Notes: generated by a model not told the origin, from the sequence alone. A stretch of DNA of 64,000 nucleotides from Deroplatys truncata (GCA_030765065.1 CM060990.1:10229501-10293500), one strand, 5' to 3'. Shown: positions 1 to 10,220, counted from the first letter of the stretch. Program-made: numbers and translations.

Positions 1-18
1 TACTACTACTACTACTAC

Positions 19-59
<41 letters not shown>

Positions 60-60
60 G
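1..60. repeat. Trinucleotide microsatellite (TAC then TAA units)
   Basis: Pure trinucleotide repeat that begins as TAC units and switches to TAA units. It is cut by the window edge. Reading frames through it are low-complexity Tyr/Ile runs and are not genes. Confidence 0.95.
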
Positions 61-184
61 CAAGGGAACAAAGGCCAGTGATACACGTTACATGTTCTTG
101 CGATTCCATAGTTTTCGTTACGTCGTTTAAATGTATTATGTACTATACTGTGCGTATAGTGGTGATAAAGGTAATAATAATGAG

Positions 185-223
<39 letters not shown>

Positions 224-305
224 TTTTAAAAAGCACGGGAACAAAGCCCGTGATACACATTACGTGCTCTCGTGTTTGCATGGTTTTCGTTACGTCGCTT
301 TAATG
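61..305 (+). repeat. Tandem duplication of a ~172-bp segment with an internal AAT microsatellite
   Basis: The stretch starting near 61 (GGGAACAAAG, then GATACAC, then GTTTTCGTTACGTCG) recurs near 236 with a few substitutions. A TAA/AAT microsatellite lies between them at about 185-222. This looks like a two-copy tandem duplication that includes the microsatellite. No coding sequence is supported here. Confidence 0.7.
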
Positions 306-336
306 CTGTAATTTACTCTTCTATGCATATAGGGCG

Positions 337-690
337 TGTGCGTTAAGTTGAACAGAAATGTAAGCACCGCAGGTATGCATAACACTAAATTTATTTACTC
401 CGTGTACACAATATACGAAGAATTAACGTACTATGATATAACAAACTCAGCGGTGTAAGTTTCTTTATGCAAGCGTCTGTTTTCGGCAGAAGGCCAGTAC
501 CGACTCCCTGCCTTGCTGTTGCTTCTCGGCAGGGGTGGCTTAAGGACCCAAGCGCACAGCTGTTCTTTGTCACTCAGTACTCGGTGTCTGGGAGATGTTT
601 TCCTCTGAAGACGTGCCTACCCTTGGGAGCTGCTTCCAAGGGGCGGTCAAGTGGCCGCTGCTCTATGTGGTGGTTGAGCCGCCACGTTAC
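337..690 (-). repeat. 3' LTR of the CsRn1-like retrotransposon
   Basis: On the minus strand this follows a G-rich polypurine tract and ends in CTTAACGCACA at 337. Its last ~100 bp, including an ACTCCGTGTACACAATATAC-like stretch on the plus strand at about 399-418, matches the partial 5' LTR at 4561-4657. Length is about 354 bp. The expected TG start is degraded to TAACGTGG. Confidence 0.72.
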
Positions 691-699
691 CCCCCTTAG
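690..699 (-). other. Polypurine tract of the LTR retrotransposon
   Basis: On the minus strand the bases CTAAGGGGGG sit immediately before the 3' LTR. This is where a plus-strand primer is expected in LTR retrotransposons. Confidence 0.6.
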
Positions 700-717
700 G
701 AGAGAGGTACCTAGGGC

Positions 718-1965
718 CTATAATAGTCCAAAAATCGAACATATCACCCAGAACGAGTGCTTGCAGATAGTGTTGGTACTGCTGTAGGTTTTCGGCTGAT
801 GAAGTGTCGGGAACGATGGGTCTGTGACAATGAAAGCAGGTTTCAGACGATCAGTTGATACCAGTACTGCTTTGTTCCTGACGGCAATGTGGAAGGTTTT
901 ATCAGTGCGGTCAAACACTTTGTAAGGTCCAGCATAAGGTGGATTTAAGGCACTGCGGAGTGAGTGTTGGCGAAGCAAAACATGATTGCTGTGAACAGGG
1001 ATGTATAGACGAATGTGAATGGTGAGTAATGGTCACTGGCTGGCTTTAGTCGCAATTCTTCCATCCTCCTCCTTGGGTTTGCGAGGAATTGAGAAGCGTC
1101 AGCCAGTAGAGAAGCAGGTTAGATGAACTCACCCGGGATCACCATATACCAGCTATGCCACCGAAGCCTGGAGGTCTTCGTTGAAGGCCGTGCGAGCGCA
1201 CAGGAGAACGAGCCAAAGTGCTTCGCTCCAGCTAGCATCTTCATGGCACACCAAAGCGGCTTTGAGAGATCGGTGTAATCTCTCCACAAGGCTGTTAGAC
1301 GTTGGGTGGTATGCTGTGGTCCGGGTGTGATGGATACCGCAAGGTTTTGATAGAATTTGGAAGAGCTGGGAAGAGGATTGTGTGCCCTGGTCGGTGGTGA
1401 CCTGTTGTGGTCATCCCAAGCATACGATCCATCAAGTTACGAACGTCCTTGCTATTGTTTCTGAATTGATATCCGGAAGACGAAATGCCCCTGGCCATCG
1501 TGTGTATCGATCAATAGCTGTCATGCAGTAGCAGTTGCTTGTAGAGACGAACAGGGGGCCAATAATGTCAATATGGACATGAAAGAAGCGCCCTGGTGGA
1601 ACTGTATAGTCTGCAGGTGGTGTTACCGTGTGTCGGTTGATCTTTGACTGTTGGCAGGATTGGCAAGTTTGTGCCAGAGGAGACAGTGCTTTCTCAAACC
1701 TGGCCATACGAATCGCTGGGAGACCAACTTGGTGGAAGTTTTTGATCCCGTGTGACAAAGGTTATGGAGAGAGGCAAAGACTTGTCGGCTAAAAGGTTGG
1801 GTGACAAAAGACGTGGTCTACAAGTAGATGTCTCACAGTACAAAGATGCTGCAGTACCGGGTATAGGATTTTTTTGTAAGAGGAGAGAAGAATCGTTGTT
1901 GTGGAGAAGCTGGCGAAGCTTGGCATTCTGCTCTTGAGACTTAGCGTGTGCCACCAAGTCCACGG
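718..1965 (-). pseudogene. Retrotransposon integrase region (decayed)
   Basis: Minus-strand fragments carry an integrase Zn-binding end (CQSCQQSK near 1640), then HVHIDIIGPL with the first catalytic Asp, a YTRWP stretch, and a second piece around 1300-1420 holding the TTDQGTQ-type second acidic site in a shifted frame. The last piece (718-978) has the GPY/F-type C-terminal motif (YAGPYKVFDR). This order is that of Ty3/gypsy integrases. At least two frameshifts separate the pieces, so no functional protein can be made. Confidence 0.85.
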
Positions 1966-1989
1966 AGTTAGTAAGGGCATCGATACGAG

Positions 1990-3200
1990 ACAGGGCATCG
2001 GCAACGACGTTATCTAAACCAGAGACGTGTTTAATGTTGGTGCAGAATTTGCAAATTAGGTCTAAGTATCGGAACTGACTAGTAGAGAAGCTTTCGCTCT
2101 TTTGTTGGAAGACATAAGTAAAGGTTAGTGGTCGGTGAAGATGGTAAAGGTTTGTGCTTCTAAAATTTGCCGGAAATGTTTAACGGCCTCGTAGATGGCC
2201 AGAAGCTCTCTATCGTAGGCACTGTACTTCTGTTGCTGGGAGGTAAGCTTCTTGGAAAACAAGCCTAGTGGTTGCCAGCTCCCATTTATCCACTCTGCAG
2301 AACTGCTCCAAGTGCGGAACTGGAAGCATCCGTGATAAGATCAAAAGGTACAAAGGTATCTGGATGGGCTGAAAGATTTGCTTTGGTGAGACTATCCTTG
2401 TAGTTCTCGAAAGCCTGAAGCAGCTCAGGTGTCCAGTTCACAGGATCAGAGCCTTCGAGATCCTAAGAGAATGGCGTGAACGGGTGCCTGAACGTAAGAA
2501 TCATTAGGTAGGAAACGACGATAAACGTTTATCATTCCTAGGAGTCTTTTCAGTTGTTGGATGGTCTGGGGTGGTGGACAGGATTGCAAGTCAACCACTT
2601 GGTCGGGCAAAGGACGAGAACCTTCTCCTGAGACGTTATAGCCCAGGAAGACAACCCCTAGAATTTTTAAGGTACGTTTGGAAGTGTTGATAACTCGAAT
2701 TCCCATAGAGTGGTGAAGAGTTGGCGAAGGTACTGGAGATACTGTTCCGAAGTCTGGGAGAAGACTAGTATGTCCAAGTAGGCGAAAAAGAAATCCAGTC
2801 CACGTAGAACTTCGTTCATAAACCTTTGAAACGTCTGAGCTGCATTTCTGAGGTCAAATGGCATAAAGGGAGTAGTGATGGCTCTTTTGAGTATATCATC
2901 AGAGTGTACGGGTATGAGTACGATTATATGCTCCGACGAGATCAATTCCGGAAAAGACGGAACAACCGTAAAGATGATGGGAATAATCGTGGATAGGTAG
3001 TATAGGATATCGGTCAGGAATGGTGCGGGCGTTAAGATCACGGTGGTCGCCACAAGGGCGCCAACCGTTGTCTTTCTTGGGTACCAGGTGTAGGGCCAAA
3101 GACCAAGAGCTCTCAGAACGGTGGGCTGTACCCTCTTGCAGCATGTTGCCGAAATCGGCCTTAGCTATCTTGAGGCGCTGCTCAGGAGCGAGTCAACGAG
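1990..3200 (-). pseudogene. Retrotransposon reverse transcriptase and RNase H (decayed)
   Basis: Minus-strand pieces include the RT entry segment (LVPKKDNGWRPCGDHRDLN near 3060), an FSGIDLVGAYN stretch with the first catalytic Asp, and the segment that normally reads YxDD. Here the last reads YLDILVFS near 2775, so one of the paired aspartates is missing. The piece at 2446-2706 continues the RT thumb/connection (LKILGVVFLGYNVS). The 2090-2450 segment is RNase H-like but broken by stops. The copy is inactive. Confidence 0.85.
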
Positions 3201-3700
3201 GGCGGCAAGAAACAGGTGAGCCGGGCGTTGTTCTGATGTAGGGAACAACCTGGTGTTGTACTGTTTTAGGCATCCCCGCAGACCGAGTGAGCTCGGGGAA
3301 CTCTGCGAGTAGGTCTTCAAGTGGTGTGCCTGTGAGAATAGCTTTCACACTAGGAACTGCAGTGTTTGTGGTAAGACCGCGCACTGACGGTTTCGATGTG
3401 CCGTCTAGTAAACGTCCATGACGACAGTCGAACAGAAGATTGTAGTGGTACAAGAAGTCTACACCAAGTATTGGAATGCTGACATCAGCCACCACGAAGC
3501 GCCAGACAAGTGCTTGCCGAAGTCCAAACTTTAGGTTTAAATGGATGTAGCCGAAAGTGTGGAAAGTCGTGCCATTGGCGGCGAACGGTTAGTAATATAA
3601 GTGTACCCTCCTGCCAGGAACTTTAGGAAATACTCAGAGATCTGAACCAGTGTCTATTAGGAATCTGTGTCCACTTGTGCTGTCAGTAATGAAGAGACGG
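3193..3700 (-). pseudogene. Retrotransposon aspartic protease region
   Basis: A minus-strand segment ending at 3634 contains FLIDTGSDL, the DTG active-site motif of retroviral-type aspartic proteases. The following frame carries PILGVDFLYHYNLLFDCR, the ILG-D-F flap-side motif typical of the family. A frameshift lies between the two at about 3500-3630. It processes the Gag-Pol polyprotein in active relatives. Confidence 0.8.
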
Positions 3701-3764
3701 TCTGATGAAGAGGCGCAGTCATTTGCCGCCACTAATGGTTCTGCTGTCGTTTTCCGAGATATAG

Positions 3765-4510
3765 GTGCAAGGTGACGTACACTTCCGGGCAGCAACGCTA
3801 AACCGACGGAGGTACCAACATTGGCACCAACTGTCGACGAGTGCGAGGAGTGTGGTGACTGACTTTTGTGTGTTTGGCTTTTTCGCCAATGCGGATGCTG
3901 TCGTACCGGACGAGTTGTCAATACTGCCACTTGCTTAGATAACTCTTCAACTCTCTATAGGAGCATGATGAATTCGGACAAAGGGTTAATGCTCGCCACG
4001 CAGGGAGGCGGAAGCGTCACCTCGTGAATTTTGTCTGCCAGTAGCGAAGCGTTATCAAGGTTAGCGTCCATTTGGCAGGCGATGATGGTCTGGATATGAA
4101 ATGGCCAACTGGACATTAAACTCATCAGGAAATCGTCCGGAACATCTGGTGTGTGGCTTTTGAGCTGCCGCAAAAACTGCGTGGCTTGGGTCCCCCATTT
4201 CCTCGTGTGCTAACAACTGCCGAAGGCGTTGCTTCTTGGAGGTGGACAACCTGCGTACCACTGCGTCTTCATCGGCTGGTTATTATGTACTCTATTTCTG
4301 CGGCATATCGGTGGTCGAGCTGAGCATTAATGTGATTGAATTTAGTTCTTTCACTCATAATACCACTGAGTTGGAATTGCCCTTCTGCTTGAGCGAATCA
4401 CAGCGCAGGTTTGTCGGCCCAGAAAGGAGGCAACTTCACCACCACACGACAAACAGTACCTGCAGCTGCCTGCTCCGTCGTCATGTTTGTTGCATGTGTA
4501 TACGCGGCAC
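3765..4510 (-). pseudogene. Retrotransposon gag region (decayed)
   Basis: Reading on the minus strand from about 4510, the start has a LPPFWADKPALWF stretch, then MSERTKFNHI, then RRLSTSKKQRLRQLLAHEEMG at 4190-4260, and a MDANLDNASLLADKIHEV stretch near 4060. These are the usual blocks of CsRn1-like Gag. Downstream, in another frame near 3765-3827, CWYLRRF...ARKCTSPC resembles the CHCC zinc motif, with the His replaced by Leu. Several frameshifts break the frame. Confidence 0.75.
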
Positions 4511-4541
4511 CCAACGCGAGTTAAATTGTCACTGTTTTACC

Positions 4542-4559
4542 ATCACGTCGGGTCACTAG
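4542..4559 (-). other. Primer-binding site, tRNA-Trp type
   Basis: On the minus strand the sequence TAGTGACCCGACGTGAT lies 1-2 bases after the LTR end. It matches the 3' end complement of insect tRNA-Trp (TGGTGACCCCGACGTGAT) except for one substitution and one missing C. Confidence 0.72.
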
Positions 4560-4560
4560 A

Positions 4561-4657
4561 TGTGGGTTAAGGTTTATCAGAAATTTAATCACCACAGCAT
4601 GTATGTCACTAAACTTATTTACTCTGCGTGCACAATATACGATATAAAAAACTCAGC
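4561..4657 (-). repeat. Truncated 5' LTR of the CsRn1-like element
   Basis: It shares the LTR end (TTAA..CACA on the minus strand) and the CACAATATACGATATAA region with the 3' LTR at 337-690. Similarity stops abruptly near 4657, where the end of a different element begins. Confidence 0.7.
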
Positions 4658-4663
4658 GGAGTT

Positions 4664-4715
4664 TTAATCTTGGAGATATTGTACAGTCTCAACTTAAATG
4701 GTCCACCCTGTATAT
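4664..4715 (-). repeat. Solo terminus of the inverted-repeat element family seen at 47 kb
   Basis: A ~45-bp block (GGAGATATTGTACAGTCTCA then a CACCCTGTAT end) closely matches the right terminus of the element at 47.05-48.30 kb (GGAGATGTTGTACAGTCTCA). Only one end is present. Confidence 0.6.
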
Positions 4716-4849
4716 AAAATATAACCATTGTAGCTAGGATAATAAAATACAAAGAAAATTATAGAGAAGTTTATAATTAATAAGACTACAGAGAAAAACA
4801 AAACTTGTAATTTTCAGGAATTTTTTTCCACTTAGTCTGCCCTTAACAG

Positions 4850-4925
4850 AGCGGGATGGCTCAGGAGGTAACGCCTGTGGCCCGCATTCGGGAGTTCTAG
4901 AGTTTGCGTACTCCTCGATAGGCTA
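4850..4925 (+). repeat. Truncated tRNA-derived SINE (family 2)
   Basis: A tRNA-like head with an A-box-like TGGCTCAGGAGG followed by a CCCGCATTCGGGAG and T-arm-like stretch. The CGCATTCGGGAG block is the same as in the family 2 SINE at 13.1-13.3 kb (read on the minus strand). The rest of the SINE body is missing. Confidence 0.5.
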
Positions 4926-5220
4926 CTGACACAGGGTGTAGATTTGTAAGTCCTTAGGGTGTAAGTCCTACAAAGAGAAGGATAGCCTGTTAAAGAAGAT
5001 GAAGTCTCTCCTTAACACGAAAAGTTGCAGTGCTAGTGTTATCACAGGACTGAACATGCAAGAGAGTATCCAAGAGAAACCAGAACTCTGATGTGGTTAA
5101 AGTAATTAATAGAGAAACTGTGCAACGTTTTAGTGGTTGTATACATAAACACTAATGCAACACAGCTATGGGTGCACACCGAACGACAAGCCGTTTGATA
5201 AATACCTTCACCCAGAGTAC

Positions 5221-5550
5221 CTTATATAAGAAGGAGCTAGCGCAGTTTTTTTCGTTTATATGAAAAAGATAGGAAAAACGAGGGGAGATGGTAGACTAGA
5301 CAGTGCTTAAAGGGTAGAACTTGCGTTTTATATAGGGGGGATAGGGAATACAAGGAGAGATGCAAGAATAGACAGGGATTGAAAGGGTAGAATATGCGTT
5401 TTATGGGAAAAGATCTGGAATATGAGGCAACATGGTAGGCTAAACATGGTTGAACAGCGGAATATGCGTTTAATGTGGAAGAGATAGGGAATACGAGGAG
5501 AGGTGCTAGGCTAGGCGGGGTAGGAGGCTAGAAAAGTTAAGTGCTAGGCC
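5221..5550 (+). repeat. Left inverted end: about four ~71-bp tandem units
   Basis: The landmark GCGTTT(T/A)A recurs at about 5323, 5396 and 5466, with a related CGTTTA at 5252, giving spacings of 70-73. Each unit carries GATAGGGAATACGAGGAGAG-like and CTAGGCTAGACAGG-like blocks. The outer edge CTTATATAAG...GAGCTAGCG is mirrored at 9133-9155. Confidence 0.75.
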
Positions 5551-5554
5551 TACG

Positions 5555-6223
5555 TTTATTGACTGAACAATATATGCTACTAATCTAGTTACTGTGCATA
5601 TGGCCTCCCAACAGATCGTGTACAACAAGCCTACATACATTAGAATGAGTGTGTTGGACATCTCTAAGATATTAATGTACCACTAGCATAATGATGCGTT
5701 GTTACCGTGTTATGGAGCTGAAAACCTGGCGTGTTTACATATGGACACTTATTCATTCATTCACGAAGTAACAACTGAAGATGTGTACCTCTACAAGCTA
5801 CGTTTACTTGAACACCTGGATACAGCTGACTATCCTACAAACCATATATGTTATTCAGCTCTAAACAAGAAGGTGATTGGAAAATTGAAAGATATGGATA
5901 ACGGTAAAATCATCCAACGCTTTGTTGGACTACGACCTAAGATGTATGCACTAGATATCTAAGGCTATATAATAAAAAAGATTAAAGGCGTGAAACGCAG
6001 TGCTATTAAGCAGTACATCACATTCGACAGCTATACAGACTGTCTTAAAACATGTGAAATAATAAGAACATCTATGAATCTGATCCTGTCACGAGAGCAT
6101 GCTGTCGCCTCAGTGCACGTGAATAAAATTACGTTTACTCCAAACGACGATAAAAGATTCATTGCAGAGGATGGAATGACGACATATGCATATGTACATT
6201 ACAGCATTACAGGCCATGCTTAA
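5555..6223 (+). pseudogene. Protein-primed family B DNA polymerase, C-terminal fragment (Polinton-type)
   Basis: One plus-strand frame runs from about 5555 to the stop at 6221-6223, interrupted by an in-frame TAG near 5681 and TAA at 5960. It shows the palm/thumb blocks of DNA_pol_B_2 enzymes: SVLDISKILMYH before motif C, then HMDTYS where active enzymes have (Y/T)xDTDS, then KKVIGKLKDMDNGKIIQ and FVGLRPKMYAL, and a thumb piece KGVKRSAIKQYITF near 5981. The second catalytic Asp of motif C has become Tyr. The N-terminal exonuclease and most of the palm are absent, and the left inverted end abuts the fragment directly. It is a dead deletion product. A bidnavirus- or adintovirus-like origin is an alternative, since those polymerases are related. 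Confidence 0.8.
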
Positions 6224-6479
6224 GAGAATGTAACCTGAAGATGAAGACCTTCTCTGTGAGTCTACAAAAATGGAAGTTCATCCATGTGCTGTGTATACAC
6301 CTAGCAGACACCTGATGAATAAAGAAGAATAAGAAGATGGAAGGGGTGGCGTTACTCCTGCCATTAGGAACAAATTCTAGACTTCAAGATTATCCTAGTC
6401 TTCCAGCCTAGATATAGGGGAGAGGTGCCTACCCTTAAAATCATTATATAACAAAGCATCAATTAACCGGTAAAGTCAA

Positions 6480-6900
6480 TACCCCTAGCCAAAAATATAA
6501 CCACATAAAACAGAAAACTGAATAAAAACAATAATAGCGCTAACGGAGCTTAAGGTTGGGTTTGCATAAACATCTCTACATAGTTTAGCATTAGATTATA
6601 CAGAAGGCCTTAAAAGGATCCGATATGTCTGTAAAAACAATAGAAATGGTTATAGATCATCACAAGCTCTGTATAACACAAGAGAGAATCTCTATACAAC
6701 ATGAGAGAGAATGCCTCAAAACCTAATGCCAATGCTATGAAAATCCCTGCTCCTGTTGTGTAAAAGTCATTAAAATACAGCAAAAAGTGATGGAAAATAC
6801 CCGCAGCTGTGTATAAAAAAACCTACAAATGCAACTAAAATGCTCTAAAATGCCTACTACAGTGATTAAAATACCCTCGAAATGCCTGAAATTGAGTTAT
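6480..6900 (+). repeat. Degenerate short tandem repeat inside the Polinton relic
   Basis: Loose repetition of AAAATGCC / AAAATACC-like words separated by 10-15 bases (for example near 6840-6895). It continues after the SINE at 7185-7400 and is echoed at 8500-8720. The same family occurs at 27.7-28.2 kb. Confidence 0.45.
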
Positions 6901-7185
6901 CATTTATGTACGCTCTTTAACTGCTATGGTCCTTAGGATCCCATTCTATATTGGGCGTGAAATACCGGTAATTTTGCTCAGAGGCCTCTTTATCAGCCTG
7001 AGGCTTATTTACGTGCCGTAAATCTACGACACGGGACCACCGGCTTTACTTCCCTTCCAAAGGAAGCTATGCTAAGGATTTTTACGCCCGAAAAAATCCA
7101 TCGCTCTCCGCCGGGTTTGAGCCCGCGACCCCGGGAACTAGAGGCTAGCATGGTAACCGCCACATCACGGAGGAGAAATGCCTGC
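6900..7185 (-). repeat. tRNA-derived SINE, family 1
   Basis: On the minus strand a T-arm/B-box-like GCGGGCTCAAACCCGGCGG near 7110 is followed by a conserved body with TTCCTTTGGAAGGGAAGTA, GTGGTCCCGTGTCGTAGATT and CCAATATAGAATGGGA. The body matches copies at 23.6-23.9 kb (plus) and 37.5-37.7 kb (minus). It is inserted within the degenerate repeat of the Polinton relic. Confidence 0.78.
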
Positions 7186-8720
7186 ACCAATAACTAAAAA
7201 TAGCTGCTCCAGTTTCAAAATGTCATTGAAAACATGAAATTCCCCTGCCGTGTACCAGGATGTCCTGAAAGCCTGTGTTCATATCTGAAATGCTCTAAAA
7301 CGATAAAATTGTATATACCGTGCCTGCAATATCCCTAAATTAATGCTAAAATACTCCACAATTTCCAGTACACTGGCTAAAACACCTTCGAAATGCTTAT
7401 ACTGCGGCAGTCACCTCCTGTCCGAAGTTGTGGGTGTTTTTTAATGCCCGTTGCTCACGGCTTACCTTGCTGCATCCTCCATGTTGACTCCAGATGTTCG
7501 CAGTATGCTGGTTCTCTGCATTTTTTTATCCTCGGCTAGCTGCAGTAATTTTCTTTAAACTATGTGGGAGCATGGACTTATCCTTGGTAATGGAAGCGTA
7601 GATCTCGGGTGGTGGTAAAAGGAGAAATAGACGTGCTTTGGTTACGAAAAGACGACACTGCAGTTTCTTTTATTTAGCTACTCCTCGTAATACACCACAC
7701 TGATATTGCCGACGTTAAAACACTGTCCACTGCTGTTGAAACACGGCGCGGATATGACGCAAAGTTTATATATGCTTATTATATCTCTTTACGCGTAGCG
7801 ATTCTTATGTGTGTTGCGAAAACTGTCTTAATACACTTTTGACGCGATATCTCTTAAACATCCTGCAGCATCTCTCCCTACCTGTAGTTTAGCAAAATGT
7901 CCCTCGACCAAATGACAAATGACCCACAAATGACCACGAATTTGTTCCTAACAGATCCATTTATAGTCGCAGGCTTCTGGGGCTGCTTCCTTTCCTATTG
8001 GTCCATTTTTAGCGCCACTCAACGCGTCTCACTATTTCATATAAACTTACAGGGATCTCATTGGTCCAAATTTAACATAAATCGCGGCTTTTCCTAAATT
8101 TACCGTTAAGCTAGTTGTCTCTCTCACTTGGTCACGGCGAATTATCGTATAAAGGAACAAAGACTCTACACCCTCGCTGTATGAACAATGCCCCTGCGAC
8201 CAGAGAGACATCGTAAAACTAGACTTTCTGCCTTCGAAGACACTATTCCTGTAGCTAAGACATTTCGTCGTGGACAGTATTTTAACATAGCGCGTAAATT
8301 ATTTACATTAAACAATTTATAACTCCTCTAATATTAGTAACATAAATACAGACATATCGTTAAATCACCCTTCTTAAACTATACAAGCAGTAAAAGAAAA
8401 AGATATGTACATAACATGATTTAACATCAATAAAAGTTAATTAATCAAATTATCTATAATTACAGTTCTCGGGCTCGGCCTAGAGTTGCCGTTTCAATAC
8501 CAACACCATAAAATACCTGTTTCTGTGTCTAAAAATGTTCTAAAACCCGTAATAGTTTGCCCATTGCATTAAAACACCATTAGAATACAAGCAAAGTAAG
8601 ATAAACATTAACTCCTCTCCCCAAAAAAGCTTCTAAGTGCCTTCTATAATAATTATATATTGTGCCTATCTTCTAAATACCCCTGAAATTGTTACTCCAC
8701 CCTTCTGGAAAACACCCCTA
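7185..8720. other. Interior of the Polinton relic without a recognisable gene
   Basis: 7185-7400 and 8500-8720 hold the degenerate AAAATRCC repeat. 7400-8470 has no coding sequence I recognise. A reading frame at 7897-8097 has no known motif. Two ATTGGTCCA boxes (inverted CCAAT) lie about 57 bp apart at about 7999 and 8060, which could mark an old promoter. Confidence 0.4.
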
Positions 8721-8737
8721 AATACCTTCAGTCCCTG

Positions 8738-9155
8738 TATTCCCTAGCATTTCTCCCCGTATTCCTTGTCTCTTCCCATATAAACGTATTTTCTAGCCCT
8801 CAACATCCTCCTAGTCTAGCATCTCTACCGTATAAACCCATATTCCGTCCTTCAACATCTGTCTAACCTAGCATCTCTCCTTGTATTCCCTATTTCAGCC
8901 GTATAAACCCATATTCCGTTCTTCAATCCCTGTCTAGCCTGGAATCTCTCTTCGTATTCCCTATCTCTGCTATATAATCGCCTTTTCTAGCCTCCTACCC
9001 CAACTAGCCTAACACCTCTCCTCGTATTCCCTATCTTTTCCATATAAAACGCATATCCCACCCGTCTACCCTACCCAGTCTACTATTTCGCCTCGCATTC
9101 CCTATATTTTCTCACATAAACTCAAAAAACTCCGCTAGCTCTCTGTTATATAAGC
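8738..9155 (-). repeat. Right inverted end: about six ~71-bp tandem units
   Basis: The reverse complement of the left end. CGTATTCCCTATC-like and CTAGTCTAGCATCTCT-like blocks recur about every 65-75 bases. It ends with CCGCTAGCTC and TTATATAAG, mirroring 5221-5245. The two ends have different unit numbers (about six here, four on the left). Confidence 0.75.
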
Positions 9156-9213
9156 TGCTACCCAGCGTAAACACCAGAAACACTACCAGGGTAATCTTCT
9201 TTTTTCCCGCCCC

Positions 9214-9279
9214 CGAACATTCTAGAACTCTGGAAAATTCCAACGGCTACATAAGCGAGCGTGTTTGCGAGCGAGTCAG
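9214..9279 (+). promoter_or_regulatory. Heat-shock-element cluster with TATA-like box and initiator
   Basis: Three contiguous perfect heat-shock pentamers, alternating GAA/TTC/GAA, occupy 9214-9228. Two more (GAA, TTC) lie at 9232-9241. A TATA-like CTACATAAGC follows at 9247-9256, and an arthropod-type initiator (GTCAGA) at about 9275-9280, roughly 30 bases downstream. The arrangement resembles insect hsp promoters. No Hsp coding sequence follows, so the driven transcript is unknown. Confidence 0.45.
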
Positions 9280-10220
9280 ATAATTAATTAGTGAATGCGT
9301 TTCTAATGCGACATCAGATACCGTTCTGCGAGTTGTGAGTGCTGCTACTGAAAGAGAGGTCTTGTGTTCGACAGCCCAGCGAGAGAAGTGGACAGATGAA
9401 GAGCCGACTTCACGGTATTTCATTACGCCATTACATTATTATTGTTGTTATGATTATGCCTATATATGATTATTGTAGTGGAAGTGTTTGTCGCTGCTGT
9501 TGGAATCAGTCTGGTCCGAATTGTCCAATAATGCGCTCTTATTACTACTTGTTCGTTTGTTGTATAATGGAGTAAACAGAAGTATGTCCAGTTAATTCAA
9601 AATATCACAGTGTGCACCTTATTAATTTCCTTCCTCTTGTACTTAACCGAAGCATTGCCACATTATGTCTACAGGTGATCAATAACAGTTGGTAGAGATG
9701 GCCTGGAATTTAAGAGCCAACAGCTTTTTGTTTATTTTAGTAATGATGTTAGTTTAGGGTATCAAAATAAACTATTAACTGCTTGAAAGCTTTCTCCTCT
9801 ATTACTGTTCCCTTTATTTTAATTTAGTATTAGTATTCTGTTTTTGGGAGCGGTCTTTTAGCATTGTATGTTTTTTCCGTAATACGGGGAGCCAACCCGT
9901 CGATACAACCCCCAACCAGTATAACAGTTTATTTTTATTCAACGTTTTCTTCCTCTAGCCCTGGATGAGCCAATACCGAACTGCAAGGCAGCATGTGTCG
10001 AAACCTGACAAGGGGTCCTACAGGGTGCTATCATCCGGGCCAGATGAACCCTGCTTTTTAAGCATATGTCACTCTTCTATCACCCCCTATTTATCTTGGC
10101 TTGTGACAAGGCAGAAACTACCCTATGGTAGATGATTTCTAAATAACAAGTTATTGTTTGGTGCTCAATTGGTCTGGTATAGTCTGGTCAAACGTATTTA
10201 ATTAGAACATACTTTCGAAG
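9280..10220. other. No recognised gene
   Basis: A leader-like region after the promoter, then AT-rich DNA. A reading frame at 9339-9575 has no known domain. 9880-10060 is more GC-balanced and may be the end of an unidentified repeat. No support for a product. Confidence 0.4.

Larger units (their letters stand above)
337..4657 (-). mobile_element. Ty3/gypsy-type LTR retrotransposon, CsRn1-like, decayed and 5'-truncated
   Basis: On the minus strand the order is partial 5' LTR, tRNA-Trp-type primer-binding site, gag, protease, reverse transcriptase, RNase H, integrase, polypurine tract and 3' LTR. This is the Ty3/gypsy order. The CsRn1 clade is suggested by a primer-binding site complementary to tRNA-Trp and by a Cys-His-Cys-Cys-like gag motif. 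Frameshifts and stops are scattered through every domain and the RT active site is damaged, so the copy is dead. The 5' LTR retains only about 97 bp and is cut off by the end of an unrelated inverted-repeat element at about 4664. Confidence 0.88.
5221..9155. mobile_element. Polinton/Maverick-type relic with tandem-repeat inverted ends
   Basis: Inverted end regions at about 5221-5550 and 8738-9155 are reverse complements built from ~71-bp tandem units. Just inside the left end lies the C-terminal part of a protein-primed family B DNA polymerase. Polintons carry long terminal inverted repeats and such a polymerase near one end, so this is best explained as an internally deleted Polinton about 4 kb long, against 10-20 kb for full elements. 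No integrase, capsid or ATPase genes were seen. The exact ends and a target duplication could not be fixed. A SINE is inserted at 6.9-7.2 kb. Confidence 0.6.

Noticed and set aside
5229..5240. Base-exact Polinton termini with a 6-bp duplication at the 5.2-9.2 kb relic
   Set aside because: Candidate AG/CT positions outside the tandem units did not give matching 6-bp flanks, so only approximate edges are reported.
9880..10060. Possible retroelement end or structured RNA in a GC-balanced patch
   Set aside because: No second copy in the window, no open frame and no convincing stem could be identified by eye.
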